Assembly (NCBI GenBank): GCA_009773805.1
Contig: WTXA01000001.1
Coordinates: 186,001-250,000, forward strand
Direction of reading: 5' to 3'
DNA from: Fusobacteriota bacterium
GTDB lineage: Bacteria; Bacillota; TC1
DNA length: 64,000 nt
Shown piece after piece: positions 37,112 to 45,313 of the stretch (position 1 is the stretch's first letter; every line of letters starts with the position of its first letter). The notes below the pieces were generated by a model. The model saw only the letters and a list, made by a program, of their open reading frames with translations. It was not told where the DNA came from and did not search any database. The position numbers were made by a program, and so were the translations under genes.

Positions 37112-37927
37112 TCACTCTTTTTTAGTTAATAGTTTTTCATATAGTATAAGTACGATAATTATTGAAATTGCAGCAATAATTGAGATGTAAAGAAATTTAA
37201 TTGAAAATTGTGGTAGTATTTCCTTTCTTATATTTTCATTTGTTAGTTTATACTTTAATTTCACATTTCCAGTTTTGCTTATTTGTTTTCCTGAATATAC
37301 TGCTTTAATGTTATATACATCTGTAGTTGCCTTCTCCTCTACTACCCTTTTAACTTTAGAATATGAGACGGTACAATTATATTTATTATTATCTAGACTC
37401 TCAAAACTTACCTTATCAGTAAGTAAATGCCATATCTCATTTTTATCAAATATCTCTTTAGGAATATTATATAAATCTGCGTTTGGTATATCAAAATATA
37501 CTCTATTTTGTGTTTCTATTTCTTCATACCATTCTCTCGTCTTATAATTAATTGGTTCTATTACAACATTACTCAAGGTAAGTACCGTATTATGATCATA
37601 TTCTAATTTCTCAGGGAAGGCTTTTCTGTCCAATTTAATATTTGATTGTTGTTTAACTTCTTTCAATATATCTTTAGATATGGTATTAACATCACTATAA
37701 TTTACATCCTCTAAAAGGTATTCATCGTAACTCTCAGTAGTGAAATTGAATACTTCAAGTTTATCTGAAGGCACATTTTTAATATAATCATTCCATTTGA
37801 TAGACTTTTCTATAAACTTATTTACTACTTCCCTCCGCTCATTAACACTATAATAGGAAAATAGGCCAGCACCAAATAGTAAGAAGATAATAAATGTACA
37901 TATCAATAAAATGATTTTTCTATTCAT
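37112..37927 (-). CDS. Unrecognised membrane protein with large extracellular domain
   Basis: Not recognised. 271 residues: an N-terminal hydrophobic segment (about 5-25, ILLICTFIIFLLFGAGLF), a central soluble region of about 205 residues rich in charged and beta-prone stretches, and a C-terminal membrane span (about 243-263) ending in LLTKKE. The likely topology puts the middle outside the cell. It overlaps the 3' end of the LPxTG protein gene by 8 bases and has ribosome binding site GGAGG, so the two are co-translated and may act together at the cell surface. No sortase motif or cysteine-based activity is visible. Confidence 0.75.
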   Translation of the reverse strand: MNRKIILLICTFIIFLLFGAGLFSYYSVNERREVVNKFIEKSIKWNDYIKNVPSDKLEVFNFTTESYDEYLLEDVNYSDVNTISKDILKEVKQQSNIKLDRKAFPEKLEYDHNTVLTLSNVVIEPINYKTREWYEEIETQNRVYFDIPNADLYNIPKEIFDKNEIWHLLTDKVSFESLDNNKYNCTVSYSKVKRVVEEKATTDVYNIKAVYSGKQISKTGNVKLKYKLTNENIRKEILPQFSIKFLYISIIAAISIIIVLILYEKLLTKKE

Positions 37928-40193
37928 GGTATTTCCTCCATTTAATCACAAGAAAGATACCTAATGTTAACGATAAAAAACCTATTAATATATATTTATA
38001 TGATCCAGTTTTAGGTAAATTACCTTTATTCAATTTAAGTTCCTTACTATATGAACTAGTTTCCCATTCATCACCATTTTTCGCTTCATTACCCTTATAT
38101 TCCCCTTTAACAAAAACTAGGTTAGAAAAATTAAGATCATTACCATTTCCATTATATTTATTGTCAATTATATGTTTTAAATCTTTACTATTACCAGTTA
38201 ATACAATTGGACTAACTAAACTAAAACCTGGTTTTACAGCCTCCTTAAAGATAATTGAAATATTTTCTACTATTTCACTATCTGAAAATTTCAATAAATT
38301 TATTTTATTAGCTTCCAGATTGTCCTTAATTAAAACATTATCCATTTTATCAGTATCAACCATAACAGAGTAGATTTCATTACTCTTATCATTAGATGTG
38401 AAGGTTCCGGTTTTGAATTCATCAATAAATATAGGCTTATCAAATACAATTCTGTAACTTCTTAAGTTGCTACATACAAAACTATGCTCTATCTTAGCAT
38501 CAAAATTTGCTCCTAATAGATATTCTTTCTCATTATTTTTTATATAAATACTATAACTACCCTTTCCAAATATTGGCGTCCTAAACTCTATCCCTTTAGA
38601 ATCTGGAGATAATTTAATGGTTAGTTCTCTGATTCCTGCTTCAGGAACATCAATAGACTTCACATCAGTGCTATTGAATATTCCTTTAATATTTCTTGTT
38701 TCATGGGTTGATGACTTTGACAGCAAATAATCAGCTTCATCATTATAGGATTTTTTAATTTCATGATTATTATTATTACTATCGATTAAATACATCAAGT
38801 AACCTTGTTTTTCTTTAAATTCTCCTAGTGTAATAGTATTAAGTTTATAATACTCATGAGGAATAGGAATACTAATAGTAAAATTGTTCAAAGATACACT
38901 TGATGCATTAGTTGCTCCAAAGACTTTATATGTTACTGGCTGATTGCTGGCTAGTTGTTTATAGCCAGAAATTTGTATGAAGTTTTCTAATATTACATTT
39001 TGTTGATTATATATTGTTTTATTATAGGTAATTCCAAATTTAGCCACTTCTACCGTTTCAAAAATTGCATTATCAGTACTTTTATAACCAATAGGCACAC
39101 CTATTTCACTAATATAGTAGGTTCCTAATTTACCTAAGTTATTTATTTCTATGAATCCTTCTTCATTTGTCACAAAAATTCCAATTAAATTGTCAATATC
39201 GTTTATGTTTTCTGGTTGTTTTGACCAAATCTTAAAAGTAGCTCCAGTTAATATTTCCTGTGTATCAATATCCTTTTTAATAACTCTTAACTTCGCAATA
39301 TTAGGATCTAGATTAAAATCAAAGGTAGTCTTAAAATCTTGATTAACTTTTAATATCCCCATATAACTTTGTCTACTACTAATTCCAGCTTTAATATATA
39401 CTAATCCACTGTTTGAATTACCAATAATTTCAAGTGTTTTATTAATTGGAATATACGTTTTATCTTTTGGCGCCATAATATTAAATTTTTGCCCTATGGT
39501 TAAATTTTTAGGTAGAATAAAATCATTATTATTACCATCTATTGCTGATAAATTTATAGGACCAGCTACATTAACGCCTTCAAGTATATACTCTTTTCCA
39601 ATTTTCGTACCATCCTCTGAAAGCACTTCATTATCAGATATACATTTTACTGATAATTCATTATAATTCTGGTTATATGGATAGTTTTTTGCATAAACTA
39701 TTAATTTTATACATTCTAACTTGGCTGCAGCTTCACCATATTGAACACTTAAATAATCTTCAGCAGTTTTTCCTCTAGTCATACCTTTAAATTCCATACA
39801 AATTGCTCTAATAGCCATTGCTGTTATACTGTGATATTCATTAGTTGAAAAACTTCTATAAGGAGTGCCTGGTAAAATATTTGGATATCCATTTATTATA
39901 ACTGATTTTAAAATTGCAATTTGTTGATTTGAATATAGATCAAGATTGTTAACTACCTTGCCTTGATAAGAAGAAAATTCCGTACCCACTTTTTCAGGAT
40001 CAAGACAATATATTATATCGTCGTGCTCAGTTCTATGATCATACAGATTATGTTCATAAAATAGATTTGGTAACATATTGCTACCTTCAATTTTAACTGT
40101 ATCGCCTAAATCTAGAGCTAAAATAAGCTGATGGGCTCCAAATGTAAATATACAGATACTTAAAATGGTAATAATTGTTCTAATTTTTATCAT
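37920..40193 (-). CDS. LPxTG-anchored surface protein with thioester-like and Cna_B domains
   Basis: Sortase-anchored wall protein, 757 residues from the start at 40193, chosen because GGAGG sits five bases upstream; an earlier ATG-like frame is not used. Residues 1-27 form a signal peptide. Residues about 31-210 resemble a thioester (TQXA) adhesion domain: Cys63 in IIYCLDPEK and YPNILPGTPYR, but the expected TQxA is TAMA (124-127). Residues about 301-397 are a Cna_B/SpaA-type domain (LRVIKKDIDTQEILTGATFKIW, YYISEIGVPIGY). A long beta-rich region follows. LPKTG is at 726-730, then a membrane helix and KWRKYHE. No sortase gene is in the window. Confidence 0.85.
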   Translation of the reverse strand: MIKIRTIITILSICIFTFGAHQLILALDLGDTVKIEGSNMLPNLFYEHNLYDHRTEHDDIIYCLDPEKVGTEFSSYQGKVVNNLDLYSNQQIAILKSVIINGYPNILPGTPYRSFSTNEYHSITAMAIRAICMEFKGMTRGKTAEDYLSVQYGEAAAKLECIKLIVYAKNYPYNQNYNELSVKCISDNEVLSEDGTKIGKEYILEGVNVAGPINLSAIDGNNNDFILPKNLTIGQKFNIMAPKDKTYIPINKTLEIIGNSNSGLVYIKAGISSRQSYMGILKVNQDFKTTFDFNLDPNIAKLRVIKKDIDTQEILTGATFKIWSKQPENINDIDNLIGIFVTNEEGFIEINNLGKLGTYYISEIGVPIGYKSTDNAIFETVEVAKFGITYNKTIYNQQNVILENFIQISGYKQLASNQPVTYKVFGATNASSVSLNNFTISIPIPHEYYKLNTITLGEFKEKQGYLMYLIDSNNNNHEIKKSYNDEADYLLSKSSTHETRNIKGIFNSTDVKSIDVPEAGIRELTIKLSPDSKGIEFRTPIFGKGSYSIYIKNNEKEYLLGANFDAKIEHSFVCSNLRSYRIVFDKPIFIDEFKTGTFTSNDKSNEIYSVMVDTDKMDNVLIKDNLEANKINLLKFSDSEIVENISIIFKEAVKPGFSLVSPIVLTGNSKDLKHIIDNKYNGNGNDLNFSNLVFVKGEYKGNEAKNGDEWETSSYSKELKLNKGNLPKTGSYKYILIGFLSLTLGIFLVIKWRKYHE

Positions 40194-40280
40194 ATAAACC
40201 TCCAAAAGTTGATAATAATTTATACGTATTAGAATCAATTTTTTTAGGAATTTTATGAATTATTAACACAATTTTAAAAC

Positions 40281-40317
40281 TTGAATTTAGTGGTTATTAT
40301 TGATATTATTATCAATA
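40281..40317 (+). promoter_or_regulatory. lrgAB promoter with palindrome over the -10
   Basis: TTGAAT (40281-40286), 17-base spacer, TATTAT (40304-40309). TATTGATA (40298-40305) and TATCAATA (40310-40317) form an 8-base inverted repeat straddling the -10. The lrgA start is 22 bases downstream. The overlap suggests repressor control; the regulator is not in the window. Confidence 0.6.
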
Positions 40318-40339
40318 GTGTGACTTATGGGAGTAAATA

Positions 40340-40729
40340 ATGAAATTAATTAAAAAAATACTAAACAATTTTATAATACCTTTAGCTATTCTATTAATGT
40401 TTCAATTAATCGGTAACTTAATTAATTCTTATATACTAAAATTCATACCAGGTCCAATAATTGGTATGCTATTACTATTATTAGCTATGACTATAAATAT
40501 AATACCTTATGAGCTAATGAAGAACTTTTCAGCATTTTTGGTTAAGCATATTAGTTTTTTCCTCATACCTACTAGCGTTTCATTAATAGTTATAATCCCA
40601 AGAATAGATGATTATGTTGTAAGAATAATTCTACTACTTATCCTTTCTCTGATTATAGTTTTGATTGTATCTGGCAGTTTTGCTAGTTGGTATAGTAGAA
40701 AGACGATAAAAGGTGACACAGATGAATAG
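40340..40729 (+). CDS. CidA/LrgA family holin-like protein
   Basis: A 129-residue membrane protein with four hydrophobic segments. The core IPGPIIGMLLLLLAMT and the FLVKHISFFLIPTSVSLI segment match CidA/LrgA. These proteins modulate murein hydrolase export and programmed lysis; in Bacillus a related pair transports pyruvate. Ribosome binding site GGGAG. The partner lrgB-like gene follows directly. No lytSR sensor genes are present. Assignment to CidA versus LrgA is not possible from sequence. Confidence 0.88.
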   Translation: MKLIKKILNNFIIPLAILLMFQLIGNLINSYILKFIPGPIIGMLLLLLAMTINIIPYELMKNFSAFLVKHISFFLIPTSVSLIVIIPRIDDYVVRIILLLILSLIIVLIVSGSFASWYSRKTIKGDTDE

Positions 40730-41420
40730 TATATATATAATCTCCAGTATACTGATTACAATAGCTATATATATTCTTTTTCTCAAGATATATGGCATTA
40801 AAAAATATATACTTTTTCACCCAAATATTGCAACTACTATTATTTTGATTTTAGTACTATACATAACTAAAATACCATTTGAGCTTTATAATACTGGCGG
40901 ACAATATATTACTTATTTCTTAGGTATTTGTATAGTTGTTTTAGCTATACCAATGTATCAAACATTAGAATTATTAAAAGAGAATATCAAGCTCATAGTG
41001 CTAACAAGTTTAGTCAGTATATACACATCCTTTTTTTCTATGATGATTATAGCTAGGTTCTTAAATATTCCAAAAAGTTTAGTTTTTAGTCTAATCCCAA
41101 AATCAATAACATCAGCTATGGCAATAGAAGCAAGTAAGTTAATTAACGGTAGTGAAGCAATGGCAATTCTTGGTGTTATGGTAACTGGAATTATGGGTGC
41201 TATCATTGGCAGATTTGTTTTAGACCGGATTAATATCACTAATCCAATTGCTAGAGGCTGTTCTTTAGGTATGAGTGCTCATGTTATGGGAACAACACAA
41301 GCACTTGAAGAAGGTGAAATAACGGGCTCTTTTAGTGCGTTAAGTATACCTGTTACTGGGGTTCTTACAATAATTAATCTACCATTATTCACTGTGGTTA
41401 TAGATTACCTATTAAAATAA
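40722..41420 (+). CDS. CidB/LrgB family membrane protein
   Basis: A 232-residue polytopic partner of the LrgA-like protein. The motifs PKSITSAMAIEASKLINGSEAMAILGVMVTGIMGAIIG and GMSAHVMGTTQALEEGEITGSFSAL are the LrgB signature. The ATG at 40722 is chosen since AGGTG lies six bases upstream; a GTG nine bases earlier is possible. It overlaps the previous gene by 8 bases. It ends in a bidirectional terminator. Confidence 0.9.
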   Translation: MNSIYIISSILITIAIYILFLKIYGIKKYILFHPNIATTIILILVLYITKIPFELYNTGGQYITYFLGICIVVLAIPMYQTLELLKENIKLIVLTSLVSIYTSFFSMMIIARFLNIPKSLVFSLIPKSITSAMAIEASKLINGSEAMAILGVMVTGIMGAIIGRFVLDRINITNPIARGCSLGMSAHVMGTTQALEEGEITGSFSALSIPVTGVLTIINLPLFTVVIDYLLK

Positions 41421-41441
41421 ATACCAATAAAATACCAATAA

Positions 41442-41474
41442 AAAAGTATCAGGATTATTATCCTGATACTTTTA
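41442..41474. terminator. Bidirectional terminator between lrgB and the YnbB-type gene
   Basis: Perfect 14-base stem AAAAGTATCAGGAT / ATCCTGATACTTTT (41442-41455, 41460-41473), loop TATT. A-runs on one side and T-runs on the other serve both converging genes. Confidence 0.85.
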
Positions 41475-42692
41475 TTTTTTCTTTTCTATAGCTTCAGCCG
41501 CTTTATCAATTGCTATTTTGGAATAATAGAAGCTAGTAGAACCTTGTAAATATGCTATGTAGGGCTCTCTAATAGGTGCATCTGCAGACAATTCCAAGGA
41601 ACTACCTGAAATAAATGAACCTGAAGCCATAATTACTTGAGTATCATATCCTGGCATATCCCAAGGATGGGGAATAGCCATACTATCAACAGGAGAATAT
41701 TCTTGTATTGTTTGTATAAATTTAATAAGTTTATTCTTATCATTAAAGGTTATACTTTGAATAATATCTGTTCTAGTTTCATTTGTATTAGGTGATACAA
41801 TATAACCTAGTCCGTTAAACAATAAAGCTGTATAATATGCTGTCACTAGACATTCCTCTACAATTCTTGGGGCAAGGAATATACCTTGAAACATAAGTCT
41901 AAGATCAAATGAATTTTCACAACCTATTTCCTTACCTATACCTGGTACAGTAAAGGTATCGCTAATTTGCTCAATCAAATCTTTTCTACCAACAATATAA
42001 CCACCAGATTGAGCAATTGTTCCACCTGGATTTTTAATCAAAGAACCTGCAATTATATCAGCACCAACTTCTATAGGCTCTGCCTTTTCAACAAATTCAC
42101 CATAACAATTATCGACAAAGATTATTGTGTTTGGAGAATACTTTTTAATCAATTTAGCAGTTATCTCAATTTCATCAATAGTTATTGATCGTCTTGTAGA
42201 GTAACCTCTTGATCTTTGTATAATTGCCATTTTATATTTTTTGAAATTCTGATTTTTAATTACATCATTATCTATTTTGTCTTCACTATTTAAGGATATC
42301 TTATCATATGTTATAGCCATTTTTTTTACTAATCCGCTATCATCCCATATTGCCTTCTCCAAGGTATCATATAAGTCACCTGTTAATGATACAATTTTAT
42401 CACCATAATCTAGTAACCCTCTAAATACTGTATAGATAGTATGTGTTCCTGAAGCAAAGTTACTAGAGACTAATGCATCCTCACCCTTAAAAATATTAGA
42501 ATAAAGCATGTTCAACTTGTTTCTTCCATAATCATTGTAACCATAACCAGTTGAACCATTAAAGGCTTCAGTAGTTATATTACATTCCTTAAAAGCCTTC
42601 AAAACTTTACTGTGATTATATAGAGCTATAGCAGAATATACTTCTCTAAAATTATTTAATTGTTCATTAATTTTTTCATTTGTACTATCCAT
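41472..42692 (-). CDS. YnbB-type PLP-dependent enzyme (methionine gamma-lyase family)
   Basis: A 406-residue Cys/Met-metabolism PLP-fold protein of the family often labelled aluminium resistance or methionine gamma-lyase-like. Family landmarks are FNGSTGYGYNDYGRNKLNMLYSNIF, ALVSSNFASGTHTI, FVDNCYGEFVE and the PLP lysine in AGSLIKNPGGTIAQSGGYIVG. Its biochemical role is not firmly known. It follows leuA closely: the ribosome binding site AGGAGT lies in the last leuA codons, so the two are probably co-transcribed. It is unrelated in sequence to classical leucine enzymes. Confidence 0.85.
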   Translation of the reverse strand: MDSTNEKINEQLNNFREVYSAIALYNHSKVLKAFKECNITTEAFNGSTGYGYNDYGRNKLNMLYSNIFKGEDALVSSNFASGTHTIYTVFRGLLDYGDKIVSLTGDLYDTLEKAIWDDSGLVKKMAITYDKISLNSEDKIDNDVIKNQNFKKYKMAIIQRSRGYSTRRSITIDEIEITAKLIKKYSPNTIIFVDNCYGEFVEKAEPIEVGADIIAGSLIKNPGGTIAQSGGYIVGRKDLIEQISDTFTVPGIGKEIGCENSFDLRLMFQGIFLAPRIVEECLVTAYYTALLFNGLGYIVSPNTNETRTDIIQSITFNDKNKLIKFIQTIQEYSPVDSMAIPHPWDMPGYDTQVIMASGSFISGSSLELSADAPIREPYIAYLQGSTSFYYSKIAIDKAAEAIEKKK

Positions 42693-42697
42693 TAAAT

Positions 42698-44380
42698 TTA
42701 TTTACTCCTGTTTATAGCGCTAACAATAGCCTTAATTGACGCAGAAGTTATGTTGGGTGAAATACCAACACCAAAAAATCTAGCTTTGGTATCTAAGTTT
42801 TCTATTTGTACGTAAGTTATAGCTTGAGACTTGTCTCCTTCTTCTCTTGCATGTTCATCATAGGATGTAACTGTAAACTTACCTATATTGCATAATTCTA
42901 TTGCATTTATGAAAGCTGACACAGGTCCATTACCTTTACCTGAAATAGTTATATTTTCACCATTTACTTTAACTAATCCCTCAAGGGTCACTACAGATTC
43001 TAAATCTTCTTCAGAAGTATCTTCATTAACCTTATATTTAACTAATTCAAGTAATCCGTTAACATTTATATAGTTGTCTTCAAAAATTTTAAGAATATCT
43101 TCCTTTTTAAGTTCTGCTCCAGTGTTATCTGTTTCTTTTTGTATTATCTTAGCAAATTCTGGGTGCATGATCTTAGGTAATTTGAACCCATATTCAGTTT
43201 CAAGAACAAAGGCTATACCACCTTTGCCTGATTGGCTATTAATTCTAATTACAGCCTCATATTTGCGGCCTACATCGCTTGGATCAATAGGTAGATATGG
43301 AACCTCCCAAATCTCTACAGACTGCTCTGCCCTATATTTTAACCCCTTATTAATGGCATCTTGATGAGAACCACTAAATGCTGTATGAACTAAATCACCA
43401 ACATATGGATGTCTAGGATGAACTGGTAATTGAGTGACTTTTTCAAAAACTTCCTTTATCTCTTCAACATCATAAAAATCAAGTTCAGGATCAATACCTT
43501 GGGAGTAAAGATTCAAAGCTACTGTTAAAATATCTGTATTACCTGTTCGTTCACCATTCCCAAATAATGTTCCTTCTACTCTATCGGCTCCAGCCAATAA
43601 ACCAAGTTCAGTTGCTGCTATACCAGTTCCTCTATCATTATGAGCATGTAAGCTAATTTCAATAAATTCTCTATATTTTACATTTTTACAAAACCATTCA
43701 ATCTGATCTGCATATATATTTGGAGTTGACATTTCAACAGTTGATGGTAAATTGATAATGGCTTTATTTTCCTTACTTGGTTCCCATACATCAAGAACAG
43801 CATTAGATACTTCTATTGCATAATCTACTTCTGTACCAGTAAAACTCTCAGGTGAATATTGTAGAATTACATTAAGACCTTCAAGTTTGGCTTCAGCTGC
43901 GAATTTCTTAACTAAAGAAGTACCTTCTGTCGCAATTTTCTTAATTTCTTCTTTGTTTTTATTAAAGACAACTCTTCTTTGCAATTCAGAAGTTGAGTTA
44001 TATATATGAACAATAGCATTTTTAACACCCTTTAAAGATGCAAAGGTTCTTGCTATTAAATGCTCTCTTGCCTGGGTCAAAACTTGAATAGTAACATCCT
44101 CAGGTATTAATTTTTCTTCTACAATTTTTCTTAAGAATTTAAATTCAGTTTCTGACGCTGATGGAAAGCCAACTTCAATAGTCTTAAAACCTATCTTTAT
44201 CAGCATTTTATATAGCAAAAGTTTTTCCTCGATACCCATTGGTATTGGTAAAGCTTGGTTACCATCCCTTAAGTCTACACTGCACCAAATAGGTGCTTTA
44301 GTAGTTACATTATTAGGCCAGGTTCTTTCTTTAAACTCAAAGCTTGGGTAGGGTTTGTACTTTTTGTGATTCATAGCCAT
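42698..44380 (-). CDS. leuA: 2-isopropylmalate synthase
   Basis: First committed step of leucine synthesis: acetyl-CoA plus 2-oxoisovalerate. It has 560 residues from the start at 44380 (MAMNHKKYKPYPSFEF), chosen because AGGAGA lies upstream and the earlier ATG overlaps it. This is the longer, yeast-like class. Catalytic motifs are SVDLRDGNQALPIPM, SLHAHNDRGTGIAATELGLLAGADRVEGTLFGNGERTGN and HP(R)HPYVGDLVHTAFSGSHQDAI. The C-terminal leucine-feedback domain is present. A leucine T-box precedes it. leuBCD are not in the window. Confidence 0.95.
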   Translation of the reverse strand: MAMNHKKYKPYPSFEFKERTWPNNVTTKAPIWCSVDLRDGNQALPIPMGIEEKLLLYKMLIKIGFKTIEVGFPSASETEFKFLRKIVEEKLIPEDVTIQVLTQAREHLIARTFASLKGVKNAIVHIYNSTSELQRRVVFNKNKEEIKKIATEGTSLVKKFAAEAKLEGLNVILQYSPESFTGTEVDYAIEVSNAVLDVWEPSKENKAIINLPSTVEMSTPNIYADQIEWFCKNVKYREFIEISLHAHNDRGTGIAATELGLLAGADRVEGTLFGNGERTGNTDILTVALNLYSQGIDPELDFYDVEEIKEVFEKVTQLPVHPRHPYVGDLVHTAFSGSHQDAINKGLKYRAEQSVEIWEVPYLPIDPSDVGRKYEAVIRINSQSGKGGIAFVLETEYGFKLPKIMHPEFAKIIQKETDNTGAELKKEDILKIFEDNYINVNGLLELVKYKVNEDTSEEDLESVVTLEGLVKVNGENITISGKGNGPVSAFINAIELCNIGKFTVTSYDEHAREEGDKSQAITYVQIENLDTKARFFGVGISPNITSASIKAIVSAINRSK

Positions 44381-44399
44381 GTTACATTTATCTCCTTTC

Positions 44400-44625
44400 A
44401 AAAAAAAATCTCCCGTCTCTAACCATAGAGACGAAAGAATCGCGGTACCACTCTAATTCATATAATATGCTCTCAAATTCTATAACGGGAACTCCCGGAA
44501 TGCCCTATTTAAACTTCAGGCAATCTATTCTGAGGCGAGTTCCCTATAAGTATCATGTTATTTTCCACCAACCAATAACTCTCTATAAATCAACAATAAA
44601 GGTACTATTCCTCTTCATCATATTT
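44400..44625 (-). promoter_or_regulatory. Leucine T-box leader of leuA
   Basis: Read on the minus strand: a stem I GAGG/CCTC encloses an internal loop AATAGTA opposite GAACTCG, giving specifier codon CTC (Leu, 44537-44539), then a CC/GG stem and AG-rich distal arm. The conserved T-box AGAGTGGTACCGCG lies at about 44441-44454. It ends in a terminator stem CGTCTCTA/TAGAGACG (44414-44421, 44426-44433) plus GGGAGA and nine Ts (44400-44408). Uncharged tRNA-Leu should switch leuA and the next gene on. Confidence 0.92.
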
Positions 44626-44633
44626 CACATTGA

Positions 44634-44662
44634 ATTTTAACATCTTTTCATATGAAAAACAA
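44634..44662 (-). promoter_or_regulatory. Promoter of the T-box/leuA transcript
   Basis: Minus strand: TTGTTT (44657-44662), 17-base spacer, TAAAAT (44634-44639), just upstream of the T-box stem I and four bases beyond the end of the upstream gene. Confidence 0.6.
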
Positions 44663-44665
44663 GAC

Positions 44666-45313
44666 TCAAATTCTACTTTTTCTACTAATAATTTTATATA
44701 CATCTCTACTTTTACCTAAGAAAAGTTTCTTTGCCCATAAGGTGCCAAATTTATTAACTTCTAGAGGTGCTATATTGATACAAGATTCTATAGACAGTCC
44801 AGCCTTCAAGTATATTTCCTTTAAGTTTAATAAGTATTCTTCAGTCAAGATTGGAAGATTCCTCTTCTCGATTTCCATAGGTTCATGAATAGTACTATAA
44901 GCAAAAGTAAAATGAAACTCTGATTCAATTTTACCTAATAATGAAATTTTATTTAGTAATTCCGGCATATCTTTAACTATAACTTCCAAAAGACTTCCCC
45001 ACGGAAAATTAATATAGACCTTATCTGCCATACCATTTAGGTCCTCATCCATATTTTCTATTGAGGAAATAATATATATAAGATTATTCAATTTATTTTT
45101 ATTAGCTTTTTTGCTATATTCGTATAAATTACTAGCTGTTGGTTCTATACCTATATACAAGGTATATGGATTTTTAACTGCTAGATCATAGATAAACTTA
45201 CCATTACCTGTGCCTATATCAATATGTATATCCTTAAATTGATTTAAGGATATATCTACCTCTTCCATCTTATTTATTTCACTAATTTTCTTGTTTTTTA
45301 ATATTCTTAGCAA
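44666..45313 (-). CDS. NpmA/KamB-like 16S rRNA (adenine-1408-N1) methyltransferase homologue
   Basis: A 215-residue SAM-dependent methyltransferase that matches, along its whole length from memory, the NpmA aminoglycoside-resistance enzyme (219 residues). The SAM motif is IHIDIGTGNGKFIYDLA. The next marker is VYINFPWGSLLEVIVK (NpmA FPWGTLLEYVIK), then EKRNLPILTEEYL and FGTLWAKKLFLGKSRDVYKI. The two tryptophans that flank the flipped A1408 in NpmA are both kept (PWG, LWAK). TrmB is excluded because its DPWPK motif is absent. TTG start with AGGAGA nine bases upstream; it overlaps the previous gene by 32 bases. Whether it confers resistance is untested. Confidence 0.8.
   Translation of the reverse strand: MLRILKNKKISEINKMEEVDISLNQFKDIHIDIGTGNGKFIYDLAVKNPYTLYIGIEPTASNLYEYSKKANKNKLNNLIYIISSIENMDEDLNGMADKVYINFPWGSLLEVIVKDMPELLNKISLLGKIESEFHFTFAYSTIHEPMEIEKRNLPILTEEYLLNLKEIYLKAGLSIESCINIAPLEVNKFGTLWAKKLFLGKSRDVYKIISRKSRI

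Noticed and set aside
41420-41442. Short direct repeat ATACCAATAAA twice
   Set aside because: Two adjacent copies only, AT-rich, beside a terminator; no array or mobile element ends.
44666-45313. First read as TrmB, tRNA guanine-N7 methyltransferase
   Set aside because: The SAM motif fits both, but the TrmB DPWPKxRH motif is absent and FPWGSLL plus FGTLWAKKL match the NpmA/KamB group.
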